64,000 nt of DNA, taken from positions 10,360-74,359 of the forward strand of contig CALEZT010000157.1 of NCBI GenBank assembly GCA_937927975.1, given 5' to 3'. Position numbers and translations under genes: made by a program. Below, piece after piece: positions 45,253-54,213 of the stretch (position 1 is the stretch's first letter; each line of letters starts with the position of its first letter). Source of the DNA: an uncultured Phycisphaerales bacterium. Lineage in GTDB: Bacteria; Planctomycetota; Phycisphaerae; Sedimentisphaerales; Anaerobacaceae. The notes beneath the pieces are model-generated. The model did no database searches and had not been told where the DNA came from. It was given only the letters and a program-made list of their open reading frames with translations.

Positions 45253-48200
45253 TCAGAATGGGTCCTGCGATTGCGGACGCAGCAGCGGGACAATCCTGGC
45301 CTGGACCCGGCTCCAAAACACTTTGGCTGGATACCAGCGATCTGCTGGCAATACGACGCCGGATGGGTCGCGGAAGAAGGTCTCAGAGGCCCGGGTGCGA
45401 ACAGCGTCGGCTAATTCGTCCAGCATTTCCACGTCGGCGTCCTCATCCATCCGGCCCTCTGTTTCTGCCTCCGGTTCGATTTCGGCACCGATCGCGCGTG
45501 TCCATTCGACCTTGCGAATTGGGGTGAGCACGTAACCATCGCCGTCCGCCGCCTTGGAAAGGCGGGCATAGCCGCTTGCCGCCCCCAGTGCCACCAGGGC
45601 CCCCAGGAGTCGCTTCCCCACCGGATTGGGCAGCCAGATCTCCTGCCCCGCCACATCGAATCTCGTGGCGATCATGCGGTACGCATCCGTGTGTCGCGTC
45701 CACAACCGCCGTTGCAGGTTCTGCGCGGCATTGATATCGGCATGGAGAACGACGAGCGACTGTCCTCCAGGCGATACGGTCACGAACTCAGGTCCGCCCG
45801 GCCAAGGCACAAGATCGCCCAGGCTTGGTTCACCACGCGTCCCTGGAACGCTCTGCATCGCATCCAGTAATCTCATCTTGGTGGCCGGATCGTCCAAGTC
45901 GGCCTGTGTCACCCGGCGCACGCGTAGCCCCGGTGCCCCGGTCCTGGCGTGATAGCGACTGGAAAAACCAGCTGCGGTGTCGCGTATCTGCATACCGTAC
46001 GCCTGCGCCTGCATCTCGGTCTCCCTGTGGATTGCCCGGTGGCACCATCGCATCAGTTGCGAGTTCTCGCGCCGCGAGCGATCCGTCCTAAACCGGTAGC
46101 GGGCCAGGTTCTCCAGGAGGACGAGTTGGCATGGGGCGTACTTCTCCCGCCAGTTCCCGTTGTCATCATGGACCAGGCCTCGCGCTGCCTGCACAATCAG
46201 GTCGGCCCCTGTCTTGATGCGGTCGTCTTTGAGCGCGTTGATATGTCGCAGCAGATGGGAAGCGAAAACTCCGCCTTGGCGATCCTGACAGCGAATATGC
46301 CCCGACCGCCTGCCGTGCAGGCTCCAGCGCAACAGGAGGCGTCGTACATCGGTAAGGTACTGGATTGCCCATGCGCTCTTGCCCCCGTGGTAGCCGCGGC
46401 GATGGCGATGGTCTTCGCCGTCTGCCGCACGGGGCCGGGTGTGTTCTCGCCATTGGCTGATGCGATTACCGGTCTTTGCATCCAGCCGAATCCGCCAATC
46501 CAGCACAGCTCTCTCCCAAGCCGTCGGCTGGGCGTCGGTCATCCCAAGCAGCCGCTTAAGGTTGTCGTCTTCCTCCCCAGCCCCATCCAACCACCCTGAT
46601 AGGATCAATCGCCGTACCTCGGGATCAGCCTGCACGGATAGCCGAAGGAGTTCATTCAGACGAAAGAGGCTTGCGCGCAAATCCGCCAGCTCCTGCATTA
46701 CTGCCCCCCGACACTCCGACGCCCCACGATCGGGGCTTTCGCCCGGAAGTGTGAGCAGAAATGATCGTTCGTGCTGGGCCCATAGGCCGTCCATCCCCTG
46801 TACACGGAAGTGCAGGGCCGTTCCAGGTGGATTATCCGTGAGGGTGAAGACTGAACAAGCTGCGAATGTACGGACGCCCAGATCAACGCTCAAGACACGC
46901 AGACCTGGCTCCAGAGCGGAGCCCGCCGACTGGCCCACACTCGCGGCCTGCATAAAATGGCTGATCTGTGCCTTGATTCGTTTCTGCGCTTCATGTCCCT
47001 GCCAAAGGTCCGGGATCTGCACGACAACGTCAAGGGCTATCTTCAGCCACGCTGGGCCGATTTCTCCCTCCGCCAGTCTTCCGACAGGATGATTCTCCAA
47101 TCGTGACCGTTTGAAGAGAATGTCCGCGCTGCCCAACTGGGCCTTGTTCATCTGATGGGCGCTACGGTAGTCCACAACCGGCGCGCCGCCGCGGCGTTCG
47201 GGCGGATGCAGCTTCACTTGGGCGAACTGGCCTGATCGAGCCAGTCGAATACGATGCTCGACCTCTTGCAGGATGCCGTTGCCTTCATTGCGCAGCAGAG
47301 GCAAGAGCAAGTACAACTCGCCAGCATCCTCATTCAGATGGTAGTCGTGCAGGTTGCTTCCGCCGCTGCGCTCGAATTGGACCCAACGAGGGTGCTGGCG
47401 GGCGTCGGCGCCCGTGAAGGCGGCGCCGTTCTTCTTTCGACTGAGCCGACGCATAGCGTCATTGAGCAGTACGATGTGGGGAAGCGGGTCAGCTCCGCGC
47501 CATAGGGGTTCCTGGGCGTCATCAGCCAGCCACCGGTAGAAATGCGGATCGCCAAATCGACCGCGGAGACGACCCTGCAACTCGGCCAGAACCTTGATAC
47601 GGTTGTCGCAATTCCGACAGGCTTGGGATTGCCAGCGATCTCGGATGATGTCCCATCCCCGCAGGGCCCGGCGGGCCAGACGGTACGGGTTATCGTCATC
47701 GGCAAGTGCCACGCGTTTCAGTTCTTCGTGACGGGCCTGCTCATAGCCCCGAACGTGCTGCAGTGCGTCTTGGTCCACACTACGTCTGAGTTGTTCGACT
47801 CTATCCTGGAGCCTCATGTACTCGGCCCGGGCGCGATGGTCATTCGACTCCCAGGAATTGAAGTGCCCGACCGCCAACCGCATGGCAAGGTCCTCCCACG
47901 ACGAGACGCCCCCGCGAGATCCCGCGAGTCTTGTCCGTACTGGCGGCTTGAGCAATGGGAGCAGTCCTATCGCTCGTAACGGTTCCAGAGGATCGCGCGC
48001 TACTTGATTCCGCAGTCGCTCCTGATGGGCAAGGAATGCCTCCTGCCAAGGCTCCCCCGTACGATGGAGGCGGACCCACCGCGGCGGTGCCCCTGTAGCC
48101 TTGAGCAACGCGACCGCCTCATGAGATTGCAGCCATTCCTGAGAGCGGATTTCCCAACCAGATTCGGCTCTCCGCATCATTTCTGCCCAGGCGGGCATGG

Positions 48201-48621
48201 TGTCCAAAACCTTGTTCGCTGCATGCCTACCACCTTGACTCGCGGGATCCATCATTGGTCGCACAAATCCTCGCGACTCCTGCGCATTGCCTGTGTTCGG
48301 CGTCTTGGCGGATTCCACAATCGCTTCGTACAACCGCCGCAAGAGGAGGAGAATCTGTTCGTCGCTTCCTTCCCCGGGATGTCCAGTTCGCTGTTGGACA
48401 GCGTGAGCGTATTCGATTGCATCGGAACGCACCTCATCCCGTCCACGTACCTTTCCTTGCGAATCTATGTAAGCATTCCCCCTGCAGAGCAGGAGTACCT
48501 CTTCGATCTGCTTCACCGCGTCGTTAATGACCGCGTGAGTTGTCCAGAGATCGCACCGGACCGATCGCCCCCGTTCGGACCGCGGCAACACCATTTTGAG
48601 CTTGATCGTACGCGTGGGCAT
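45253..48621 (-). CDS. cas12b: CRISPR-associated RNA-guided DNA nuclease Cas12b (C2c1)
   Basis: 1122 residues, close to the about 1100-1130 of Cas12b. The split RuvC domain is intact: RuvC-I SVDLGVRTFAACSVF with Asp580, RuvC-II QLVLLENLARYRFRTD with Glu837, RuvC-III VLHADINAAQNLQRRLW with Asp962. The FSSRYHARTGAPGLR segment (about 886-900) and RRENSQLMRWCHRAI are typical Cas12b sequence. The N-terminal half is the recognition lobe. It should bind crRNA and tracrRNA and cut double-stranded DNA. It reads toward the tracrRNA and array. No cas1, cas2 or cas4 neighbours. ATG 48621 has GGGAG about 11 bases upstream. Confidence 0.96.
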   Translation of the reverse strand: MPTRTIKLKMVLPRSERGRSVRCDLWTTHAVINDAVKQIEEVLLLCRGNAYIDSQGKVRGRDEVRSDAIEYAHAVQQRTGHPGEGSDEQILLLLRRLYEAIVESAKTPNTGNAQESRGFVRPMMDPASQGGRHAANKVLDTMPAWAEMMRRAESGWEIRSQEWLQSHEAVALLKATGAPPRWVRLHRTGEPWQEAFLAHQERLRNQVARDPLEPLRAIGLLPLLKPPVRTRLAGSRGGVSSWEDLAMRLAVGHFNSWESNDHRARAEYMRLQDRVEQLRRSVDQDALQHVRGYEQARHEELKRVALADDDNPYRLARRALRGWDIIRDRWQSQACRNCDNRIKVLAELQGRLRGRFGDPHFYRWLADDAQEPLWRGADPLPHIVLLNDAMRRLSRKKNGAAFTGADARQHPRWVQFERSGGSNLHDYHLNEDAGELYLLLPLLRNEGNGILQEVEHRIRLARSGQFAQVKLHPPERRGGAPVVDYRSAHQMNKAQLGSADILFKRSRLENHPVGRLAEGEIGPAWLKIALDVVVQIPDLWQGHEAQKRIKAQISHFMQAASVGQSAGSALEPGLRVLSVDLGVRTFAACSVFTLTDNPPGTALHFRVQGMDGLWAQHERSFLLTLPGESPDRGASECRGAVMQELADLRASLFRLNELLRLSVQADPEVRRLILSGWLDGAGEEDDNLKRLLGMTDAQPTAWERAVLDWRIRLDAKTGNRISQWREHTRPRAADGEDHRHRRGYHGGKSAWAIQYLTDVRRLLLRWSLHGRRSGHIRCQDRQGGVFASHLLRHINALKDDRIKTGADLIVQAARGLVHDDNGNWREKYAPCQLVLLENLARYRFRTDRSRRENSQLMRWCHRAIHRETEMQAQAYGMQIRDTAAGFSSRYHARTGAPGLRVRRVTQADLDDPATKMRLLDAMQSVPGTRGEPSLGDLVPWPGGPEFVTVSPGGQSLVVLHADINAAQNLQRRLWTRHTDAYRMIATRFDVAGQEIWLPNPVGKRLLGALVALGAASGYARLSKAADGDGYVLTPIRKVEWTRAIGAEIEPEAETEGRMDEDADVEMLDELADAVRTRASETFFRDPSGVVLPADRWYPAKVFWSRVQARIVPLLRPQSQDPF

Positions 48622-48866
48622 CGGCAGAAGATCTCCCTTATCAAGAGTCGCATACCCTAGCTATGCGCTGATATTATCGGGTACGCTGATCTGGCCATCC
48701 AACAACACTATGGTAGGCTCGCTTGGAGGGTTTGGCAACAACAATTGACCGCCTTAGATCCCGCGTTACTTAAGGCGTAAGGCAATCCGTAAGGCGACGG
48801 CCGATCGTCCACACCCGCCCTGCAGGGAGAAGATGTAAATAGTGGAGTCTTAAGGACTTACAAAGG
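48622..48866 (-). promoter_or_regulatory. Upstream region of cas12b
   Basis: On the minus strand TTGGAT (48697-48702) and GATAAT (48673-48678) with an 18-base spacer form a plausible cas12b promoter. The stretch from 48760 to 48800 has short TAAGGCG/TAAGGCA direct repeats. No gene is seen before the tRNA. Confidence 0.4.
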
Positions 48867-48941
48867 GTGGAAGAGGGGATTCGAACCCCCGACCCTCAGA
48901 ACCACAATCTGATGCTCTAACCAAACTGAGCTACTTCCACC
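48867..48941 (-). tRNA. tRNA-His (GTG anticodon)
   Basis: Cloverleaf: acceptor GTGGAAG/CTTCCAC, D-arm GCTC...GAGC, anticodon stem TCAGA/TCTGA with loop TTGTGGT (anticodon GTG), T-arm GGGGG TTCGAAT CCCCT. The base before the acceptor (48941) encodes the G(-1) expected for tRNA-His, and the discriminator is C. CCA is not encoded. Confidence 0.95.
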
Positions 48942-49295
48942 ACGATCCAGCCGGGAAGGCCGGCTGAAAGAACAGGGTGCGCCGCCGCGATCGACGGCGC
49001 ACCCTGGTATTGTACCTCTTGGGCCACCTTTGTCAACAGCAACAATCGCTGTCGCGGCGCGACTTCACGCCGAAAGGCAGTCCGACCCCAAAATCCGAAG
49101 CTCGAAGCACGAAATCCGAAACAAATCCCAAAATCCCAAGTTCAAACCACCAAAACGCTGTCGCGTTCCCGACCACCAGACGTTTCGAGAATTCGAATTT
49201 TGGTCATTCGTGCTTGTTTACGTTCCCGCCAAGGCGGGGTCGAATTTCGATATTACGTTCCCGCTCTCGCGGGGTCGGATTTGGAGTTTTCTTCC
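48942..49295. other. 354-bp gap with a dispersed repeat
   Basis: No gene is seen. 49079-49215 carries an A-rich repeat with CGAAATCCGAAACAAATCCC and GTTCAAACCACC; its reverse-complement relative is at 60157-60245. The ppdK stop follows at 49296. Confidence 0.6.
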
Positions 49296-52013
49296 TTACT
49301 TCGACACCGCCGCCTGGGCCGCCGCGAGCCGGGCGATCGGAACGCGGAACGGAGAGCAGCTCACGTAGTCCAGGCCGACCTTGTGGCAGAAGGCCACGGA
49401 GGCGGGCTCGCCGCCCTGCTCGCCGCAGATGCCGATCTCGAGGGCCTTGTTGGCCTTGCGGCCGCGCTCGACGCTGAACTTGATCAGCTCGCCGACGCCG
49501 GACTGGTCGATGGTCTGGAATGGGTCGTTGGCCAGGATGCCCTGGTTGACGTAGTCGGGGAGGAACCCGCCGATGTCGTCGCGGCTGAAGCCGAAGGTCA
49601 TCTGGGTCAGGTCGTTGGTCCCGAAGCTGAAGAACTCGGCGAACTCGGCGATCTGGCCGGACAGCAGGGCCGCCCTGGGGATCTCGATCATGGTGCCGAT
49701 CATGTGCTTCATCTTCTTGAGGCCGAACTTCTTGAGGGTGTCCTTGTAGACCTGGTCGATGATCTTGCGCTGCTCGCGGATCTCGTTGGCGTCGCAGACG
49801 ACGGGGATCATCAGCTCGGGATAGGGCTTCTTGCCTTCCTTGATCAGTTCGGCGGCCGCCTCGAAGAGGGCGCGGGCCTGCATCTCGGTGACTTCGGGAT
49901 AGGTGACGCCCAGACGCACGCCGCGATGGCCCATCATGGGGTTGCTCTCGTGGAGCGCGTCGGCGCGCCGGGTGAAGTCTTCCATGGTGATGTTCAGGGC
50001 CTTGGCCAGGGCCTGCTGCTTCTCGACGTCCTGCGGGACGAACTCATGCAGAGGCGGGTCGAGCAGACGGACGACGACGGGGAGGCCGTCCATGACTTCC
50101 ATCGTGCCCTTCATGTCGCGTTTGACGTAGGGGAACAGCTCGTCGACGGCCTTCTTGCGCTCCTCGACGGTCTTGGACATGATCATCTTGCGGAGGATGA
50201 AGAGGGGCTCGTCGCTGCCTTTGCCGTAGAACATGTGCTCGGTGCGGAACAGGCCGATGCCCTGGGCTCCGTAGGCGCGGGCCTTGGCGGCGTCGGCGGG
50301 CGATTCGGCATTGGTGCGGACGCCGAGGCGCTTGAGGGAGTCGCAGATCTTGAGGAAGTCCATGAGGACCTTGTTCTCCTCGCCTGCGTCCATCATCGGG
50401 AGCTGGCCGGCGTAGACGGTGCCCTTGGTGCCGTTGAGGGTGACCCATTCGCCCTCGCGGAAGCTCTGGCCACCGACGCGGAATTCTTTCTTGGGCAGGT
50501 CCACGTGCAGGGCGCCGCAGCCGACGATGCAGCACTTGCCCCAGCCGCGGGCGACGAGGGCCGCGTGGCTGGTCATGCCGCCGCGGGCCGTGAGGATGGC
50601 CTGGGCCGCTCGCATGCCTTCGACGTCCTCGGGGTTGGTTTCTTCGCGGACCAGAATGACCTTCTTGCCGGACTTGGCCCAGTTGACCGCGTCGAGGGCG
50701 GTGAAGACGACCTGGCCGGTCGCGCCGCCGGGGCCGGCGGGCAGGCCTTTGGCGAGGATTTTCTGCGTGCTCTCGACCTTCGGGTCGATGATCGGGTGCA
50801 GGAGCTCGTCGAGCTGGGCGGGGGTCACGCGCATGACCGCCTCTTCCTTCTTGATGAGCTTCTCTTTGAGCATGTCGACGGCCATGCGGACGGCGGCCGG
50901 GCCGTTGCGCTTGCCGACGCGGCACTGGAGCATCCAGAGACGACCCTTCTCGATCGTGAACTCGATGTCCTGCATGTCGTGATAGTGCTTTTCGAGCCGC
51001 TTCTGAATGGCGTCGAGCTCCTTGTAGACCTTCGGCATCGCGCTTTCCAGCGAGGCGAAGCTCTTGTTCTGCTCGTTCTTCGTCGCCTCGTTGAGCGGGT
51101 TCGGCGTCCGAATGCCGGCCACCACGTCCTCACCCTGGGCGTTGACCAGCCACTCGCCGTAGAAGTGCGCGTCCCCGGTGGCAGGGTTACGGGAGAAGGC
51201 CACGCCGGTGGCGGAGTCTTCGCCCATGTTTCCGAAGACCATCGACTGCACGTTGACCGCGGTACCCCACTCATCCGGGATGTTCTCGATCCGGCGGTAG
51301 CTGATGGCGCGCTTGCCGTTCCACGAGGCGAACACCGCGTCGATGCCGCCCCAGAGCTGCGCCTGCGGGTCGTCGGGGAATTCCTTGCCGAGCACTTCCT
51401 TGACCTTGGCCTTGAACGAGCCGCAAAGCTCCTTGAGGTCGGCCGCGGTCAGCTCGGTGTCGAGCGTCACGCCGCGAGCCTTCTTCATCCCGTCCATCAG
51501 GTGTTCGAGCTGCCGCCGAATGCCCATGTCTTCCTTGGCCTCGACGCCCGCGGCCTTCTCCATCACCACGTCCGAGTACATCATGATCAGCCGACGATAC
51601 GCGTCGTACACGAACCGCTCGTTGCCGCCGGTCGCCTCGATCATCCCCGGGATCGTCTTGCTCGTGAGCCCGACGTTCAGCACGGTCTCCATCATGCCCG
51701 GCATCGACTTGCGGGCGCCCGACCGAACCGACATCAGCAGCGGGTCCTTCACGTCGCCGAACTTCTTGCCCATGACCTTCTCGACCTTGGTCATCGTCTT
51801 GGCCACTTCTTCCTTCAGGCCCTGCGGATACTTCTTCTTGTTCTGGTAGTAGTGCACGCACACGTCGGTGGTGATCGTGAAGCCCGGAGGAACCGGCACG
51901 CCCAGGCTGGCCATCTCCGCCAGATTGGCGCCTTTGCCGCCCAGGAGATTCTTCATCCCCGCGTTGCCCTCGCCCTTGCCGCCCCCGAAAAAGTACACCA
52001 TTTTCTTTGCCAT
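49296..52013 (-). CDS. ppdK: Pyruvate, phosphate dikinase
   Basis: Interconverts pyruvate, ATP and Pi with PEP, AMP and PPi, linking glycolysis and gluconeogenesis. 905 residues, full length. The N-terminal ATP-grasp domain begins MVYFFGGGKGEGNAGMKNLL; the swivelling phosphohistidine is in GGMTSHAALVARGWG near residue 481; the C-terminal PEP/pyruvate barrel includes GLFRTEHMF and the catalytic Cys in YVSCSPFRVP. AAAGGAGACGGCAGGA precedes the ATG. The RTEHMF and SFGTNDLTQM signatures distinguish it from PEP synthase. Confidence 0.97.
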   Translation of the reverse strand: MAKKMVYFFGGGKGEGNAGMKNLLGGKGANLAEMASLGVPVPPGFTITTDVCVHYYQNKKKYPQGLKEEVAKTMTKVEKVMGKKFGDVKDPLLMSVRSGARKSMPGMMETVLNVGLTSKTIPGMIEATGGNERFVYDAYRRLIMMYSDVVMEKAAGVEAKEDMGIRRQLEHLMDGMKKARGVTLDTELTAADLKELCGSFKAKVKEVLGKEFPDDPQAQLWGGIDAVFASWNGKRAISYRRIENIPDEWGTAVNVQSMVFGNMGEDSATGVAFSRNPATGDAHFYGEWLVNAQGEDVVAGIRTPNPLNEATKNEQNKSFASLESAMPKVYKELDAIQKRLEKHYHDMQDIEFTIEKGRLWMLQCRVGKRNGPAAVRMAVDMLKEKLIKKEEAVMRVTPAQLDELLHPIIDPKVESTQKILAKGLPAGPGGATGQVVFTALDAVNWAKSGKKVILVREETNPEDVEGMRAAQAILTARGGMTSHAALVARGWGKCCIVGCGALHVDLPKKEFRVGGQSFREGEWVTLNGTKGTVYAGQLPMMDAGEENKVLMDFLKICDSLKRLGVRTNAESPADAAKARAYGAQGIGLFRTEHMFYGKGSDEPLFILRKMIMSKTVEERKKAVDELFPYVKRDMKGTMEVMDGLPVVVRLLDPPLHEFVPQDVEKQQALAKALNITMEDFTRRADALHESNPMMGHRGVRLGVTYPEVTEMQARALFEAAAELIKEGKKPYPELMIPVVCDANEIREQRKIIDQVYKDTLKKFGLKKMKHMIGTMIEIPRAALLSGQIAEFAEFFSFGTNDLTQMTFGFSRDDIGGFLPDYVNQGILANDPFQTIDQSGVGELIKFSVERGRKANKALEIGICGEQGGEPASVAFCHKVGLDYVSCSPFRVPIARLAAAQAAVSK

Positions 52014-52417
52014 TCCTGCCGTCTCCTTTATTCAATTTCCGTCCGACTCTACCGCCTCCGGCCGTCCTACCGATCCCGGCTGAAGGCGGAGGTACGGGCC
52101 CCCCCGACGCGACCTGCCGCGCCCGAGAACCCTGTTACTTGTCCATTACACCTGTGAAAAACCCGCCGGCCCATCACGCTGGGGTTCCAGTGCCGACGAG
52201 ACTGAGGCAAATAAAGTGCGCGAGTATATAGCCCCCCCGGCCCCCTGTCAATCCGCAAAAATCCGGATTTTCAGCACTCCCGGCCCGCGAGAGCCCTGCG
52301 CCGGCCGCGGGAATCGTCCGCGATTCGTTCGATTCCCGCCCTGGCGATGCCGGCCTTTGAAGGACCTTATTGACCTCGTTGACTTCATTGACCCTATTGT
52401 CAGTGAGGTCAATCCGG
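52014..52417 (-). promoter_or_regulatory. ppdK promoter and leader
   Basis: On the minus strand a consensus TTGACA (52246-52251) and TATACT (52223-52228) are exactly 17 bases apart, the best promoter in the window. The leader is about 200 bases and GC-rich. Upstream (52364-52430) are the GACCTTATTGACC-type repeats. Confidence 0.75.
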
Positions 52418-52430
52418 TCAATGAGGTCCC
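52364..52430. repeat. GACC/GGTCAAT repeat cluster 1
   Basis: Short units such as GACCTTATTGACCTCGTTGAC are followed by their inverted form GGTCAATCCGGTCAATGAGG. Same family as at 53265-53345 and 53470-53505. Confidence 0.75.
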
Positions 52431-53200
52431 GCTCCCGCTCTGGGCTCTTCCTGGATCGGCCGGGTTCCCTTGCACTCGGGGAACGCCGAACAGCCCCAGA
52501 ACGGCCCCTTGGCCGACTTCCGCCGGCGCATCGTCTTGCCGCACGAGGGGCATTCGGGCCCCGAAAGCCTGCCCTTTTCCCGCGTTTCGACCCGCTTGGC
52601 GGTCAGACGCTCGCTGAACCCGCCGGCCTCTTCGAATGCCTTGCCCCGCGATTCGACCTGGCTCTTGAGCATGTTCATCGCCCGACCGATGATCAGGAGC
52701 ATCGCGTTGGCCACGACCACCGCGTCCTCGGCGTCCAGCCACCGGGCGTACTTCTTCCGCTGAGCCAAGGCATGCCTGGCCGACTCGTGCACCATGTCGT
52801 CCTCGAAAGACGCCGTGTCCAGCGCCACCGCGTTCACCGCCTTCGCCTGTGGCTCGTGTACCGACCAGGGGATCTCGCCCCGGTCGAGGATCACCATCTC
52901 GTAGTCGCCGCGCAGCTCGCTCAGACTCGCCCTCGCGACGTCCGTGAGCTTCATCTCGGTGTCCTTGCTCGTCCCGGCCCGTTCCGACCCTTCGATGAGG
53001 TTCTGTCGCCCGCTGCGAGCCGCCTGGGTCATCTGGTCGTACTGGCGGCCCTTGGGGTCGTAGAACTTCTCTCGCCCCTCGCGGACCTCGTGCGTGAAGA
53101 ACCGCCGGCAGAACCGCAGCGTCTCGATCTGGACGATCGTCGCCAGGGTAAAGGAATGCAGCCGCCGGAACCCGCCGGGCTTGTCGAACAACTCAACCAT
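52418..53200 (-). CDS. Four-helix-bundle protein with topoisomerase-type zinc ribbon
   Basis: 260 residues. Residues 1-200 are helical and match the four-helix-bundle 'suffix domain' proteins (FDKPGGFRRLHSFTLATIVQ, QAARSGRQNLIEGS). Residues 210-250 form a zinc-finger like those at the C-terminus of topoisomerase I: CPSCGKTMRRR then WGCSAFPECKGTRPI. The latter suggests nucleic acid binding. Function is unknown. Flanked on both sides by TTGACC-rich repeats. Confidence 0.82.
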   Translation of the reverse strand: MVELFDKPGGFRRLHSFTLATIVQIETLRFCRRFFTHEVREGREKFYDPKGRQYDQMTQAARSGRQNLIEGSERAGTSKDTEMKLTDVARASLSELRGDYEMVILDRGEIPWSVHEPQAKAVNAVALDTASFEDDMVHESARHALAQRKKYARWLDAEDAVVVANAMLLIIGRAMNMLKSQVESRGKAFEEAGGFSERLTAKRVETREKGRLSGPECPSCGKTMRRRKSAKGPFWGCSAFPECKGTRPIQEEPRAGAGPH

Positions 53201-53264
53201 CTCTTCTCCGCTCCTTTCACATCCCCCGCCTCGACAAATTCCCGAAGAAACGATCGGATAAGAA

Positions 53265-53505
53265 GGACCTCATTGACCTCATTGACCCCATTGACGATGA
53301 GGTCAATCGCGTCAATAAGGTCAATCCGGTCAATAAGGTCCCTCTCCAACTCTCTCTTGGTTGTCGTACCGTAGAAGTGCTTCCGCGTCGCTCCCAAGAT
53401 TCTACCAAAAGCCGATCCCTTTTGGAAGCCCAAATCCCAGACCCGTCGCCCAACTGCCCCGCCCCCCCACCGTCAACAAGGTCAATCCGGTCAATAAGGT
53501 CGCCT
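53265..53505. repeat. GACC/GGTCAAT repeat clusters 2 and 3
   Basis: 53265-53345 holds CCTCATTGACCTCATTGACC and then GAGGTCAATCGCGTCAATAAGG, a strong potential hairpin; 53470-53505 holds GGTCAATCCGGTCAATAAGG again. In translation these give repetitive LID/DLI peptides that are not genes. 53201-53627 otherwise shows no gene. Confidence 0.75.
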
Positions 53506-53514
53506 CCCAACTCT

Positions 53515-53557
53515 CGCTTCTACGCTCCCGCGCTTCAACGCGGCGTCCCGCCGAAAA
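53515..53557 (+). repeat. Left inverted repeat flanking the ORF6N gene
   Basis: CGCTTCTACGCTCCCGCG and CGCGGCGTCCCGCCG in this arm are the reverse complement (imperfect) of 54322-54365. Confidence 0.7.
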
Positions 53558-53627
53558 AAGTACCGCACCCCTTCAGTATCCCCATCTGCGGTTGCTGTTC
53601 CGTGGGTCCGGCGTGGCGGCGGCGAAC

Positions 53628-54213
53628 TCAGTTCTTCCTGGCCCGGCGGAAGCCGAAGGGTTCCTTGGGCAGCTCCTCGGGCGGGGGCATCAGCAACTGG
53701 ATCGTGTCCACGATGGCGACGATCTGCTTGTCGTGGTTCTGGACGGTCTTCTGGAGGCGTTTGACCTTGGCCGCGAGGCCTTCCTGCGAGGCGAGGATGT
53801 GACGCAGGCGTACGAAGGCCCGGACGACGAAAATGCTGGTCTGGATAGCCTGGGGCGAGTTGAGGACGCCGGCGGCCATGATCGCGCCGTGCTCCGTGAA
53901 GGCATAGGGAAGCTTTCGACGCCCCCCCTCGGCTCCCGTTTGATATCGCAATTTGCGACATCAAACCGGCGAACTCCTCGGGACTCAGTCGGAACATGAA
54001 GTCCGCAGGGAAACGCTCCGCATTGCGCTTCACCTGTTCATTCAGACGGCTGGTGGCGACGCCATACAGCCCAGCCAAATCGGAATCCAAAATCACCTTC
54101 TGGCCTCGAATTACCAGGATCAGACTCTGCACCCGCTGGATGGGCACGATCGATGTCCCATCGTGGATGTCCTCGCCATCCGGCTTATTGCCCCCGTCTC
54201 TGTCTGGCGCCAT
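53628..54213 (-). pseudogene. ORF6N/KilA-N-type DNA-binding protein, frameshifted at a G7 run
   Basis: The N-terminal ORF6N domain (IVPIQRVQSLILVIRGQKVILDSD, AGLYGVATSRLNEQVKRN, FPADFMFRLSPEEF) is read from ATG 54213. After ISNGSRGG the frame is lost; the continuation GRRKLPYAFTEHGAIMAAGV and the C-terminal coiled-coil part lie in another frame down to 53628. The break is at seven G's (complement 53922-53928); six G's would restore one continuous protein of about 194 residues. Such proteins are phage-type antirepressor-like. It may be a pseudogene, a slippery site or a sequencing error. Confidence 0.75.

Noticed and set aside
49200..52157. 985-aa ORF on the plus strand
   Set aside because: Antisense to ppdK, a shadow created by codon bias.
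53217..53510. ORFs encoding LIDRIDLID-type peptides
   Set aside because: Translations of the GGTCAAT repeat clusters, not genes.
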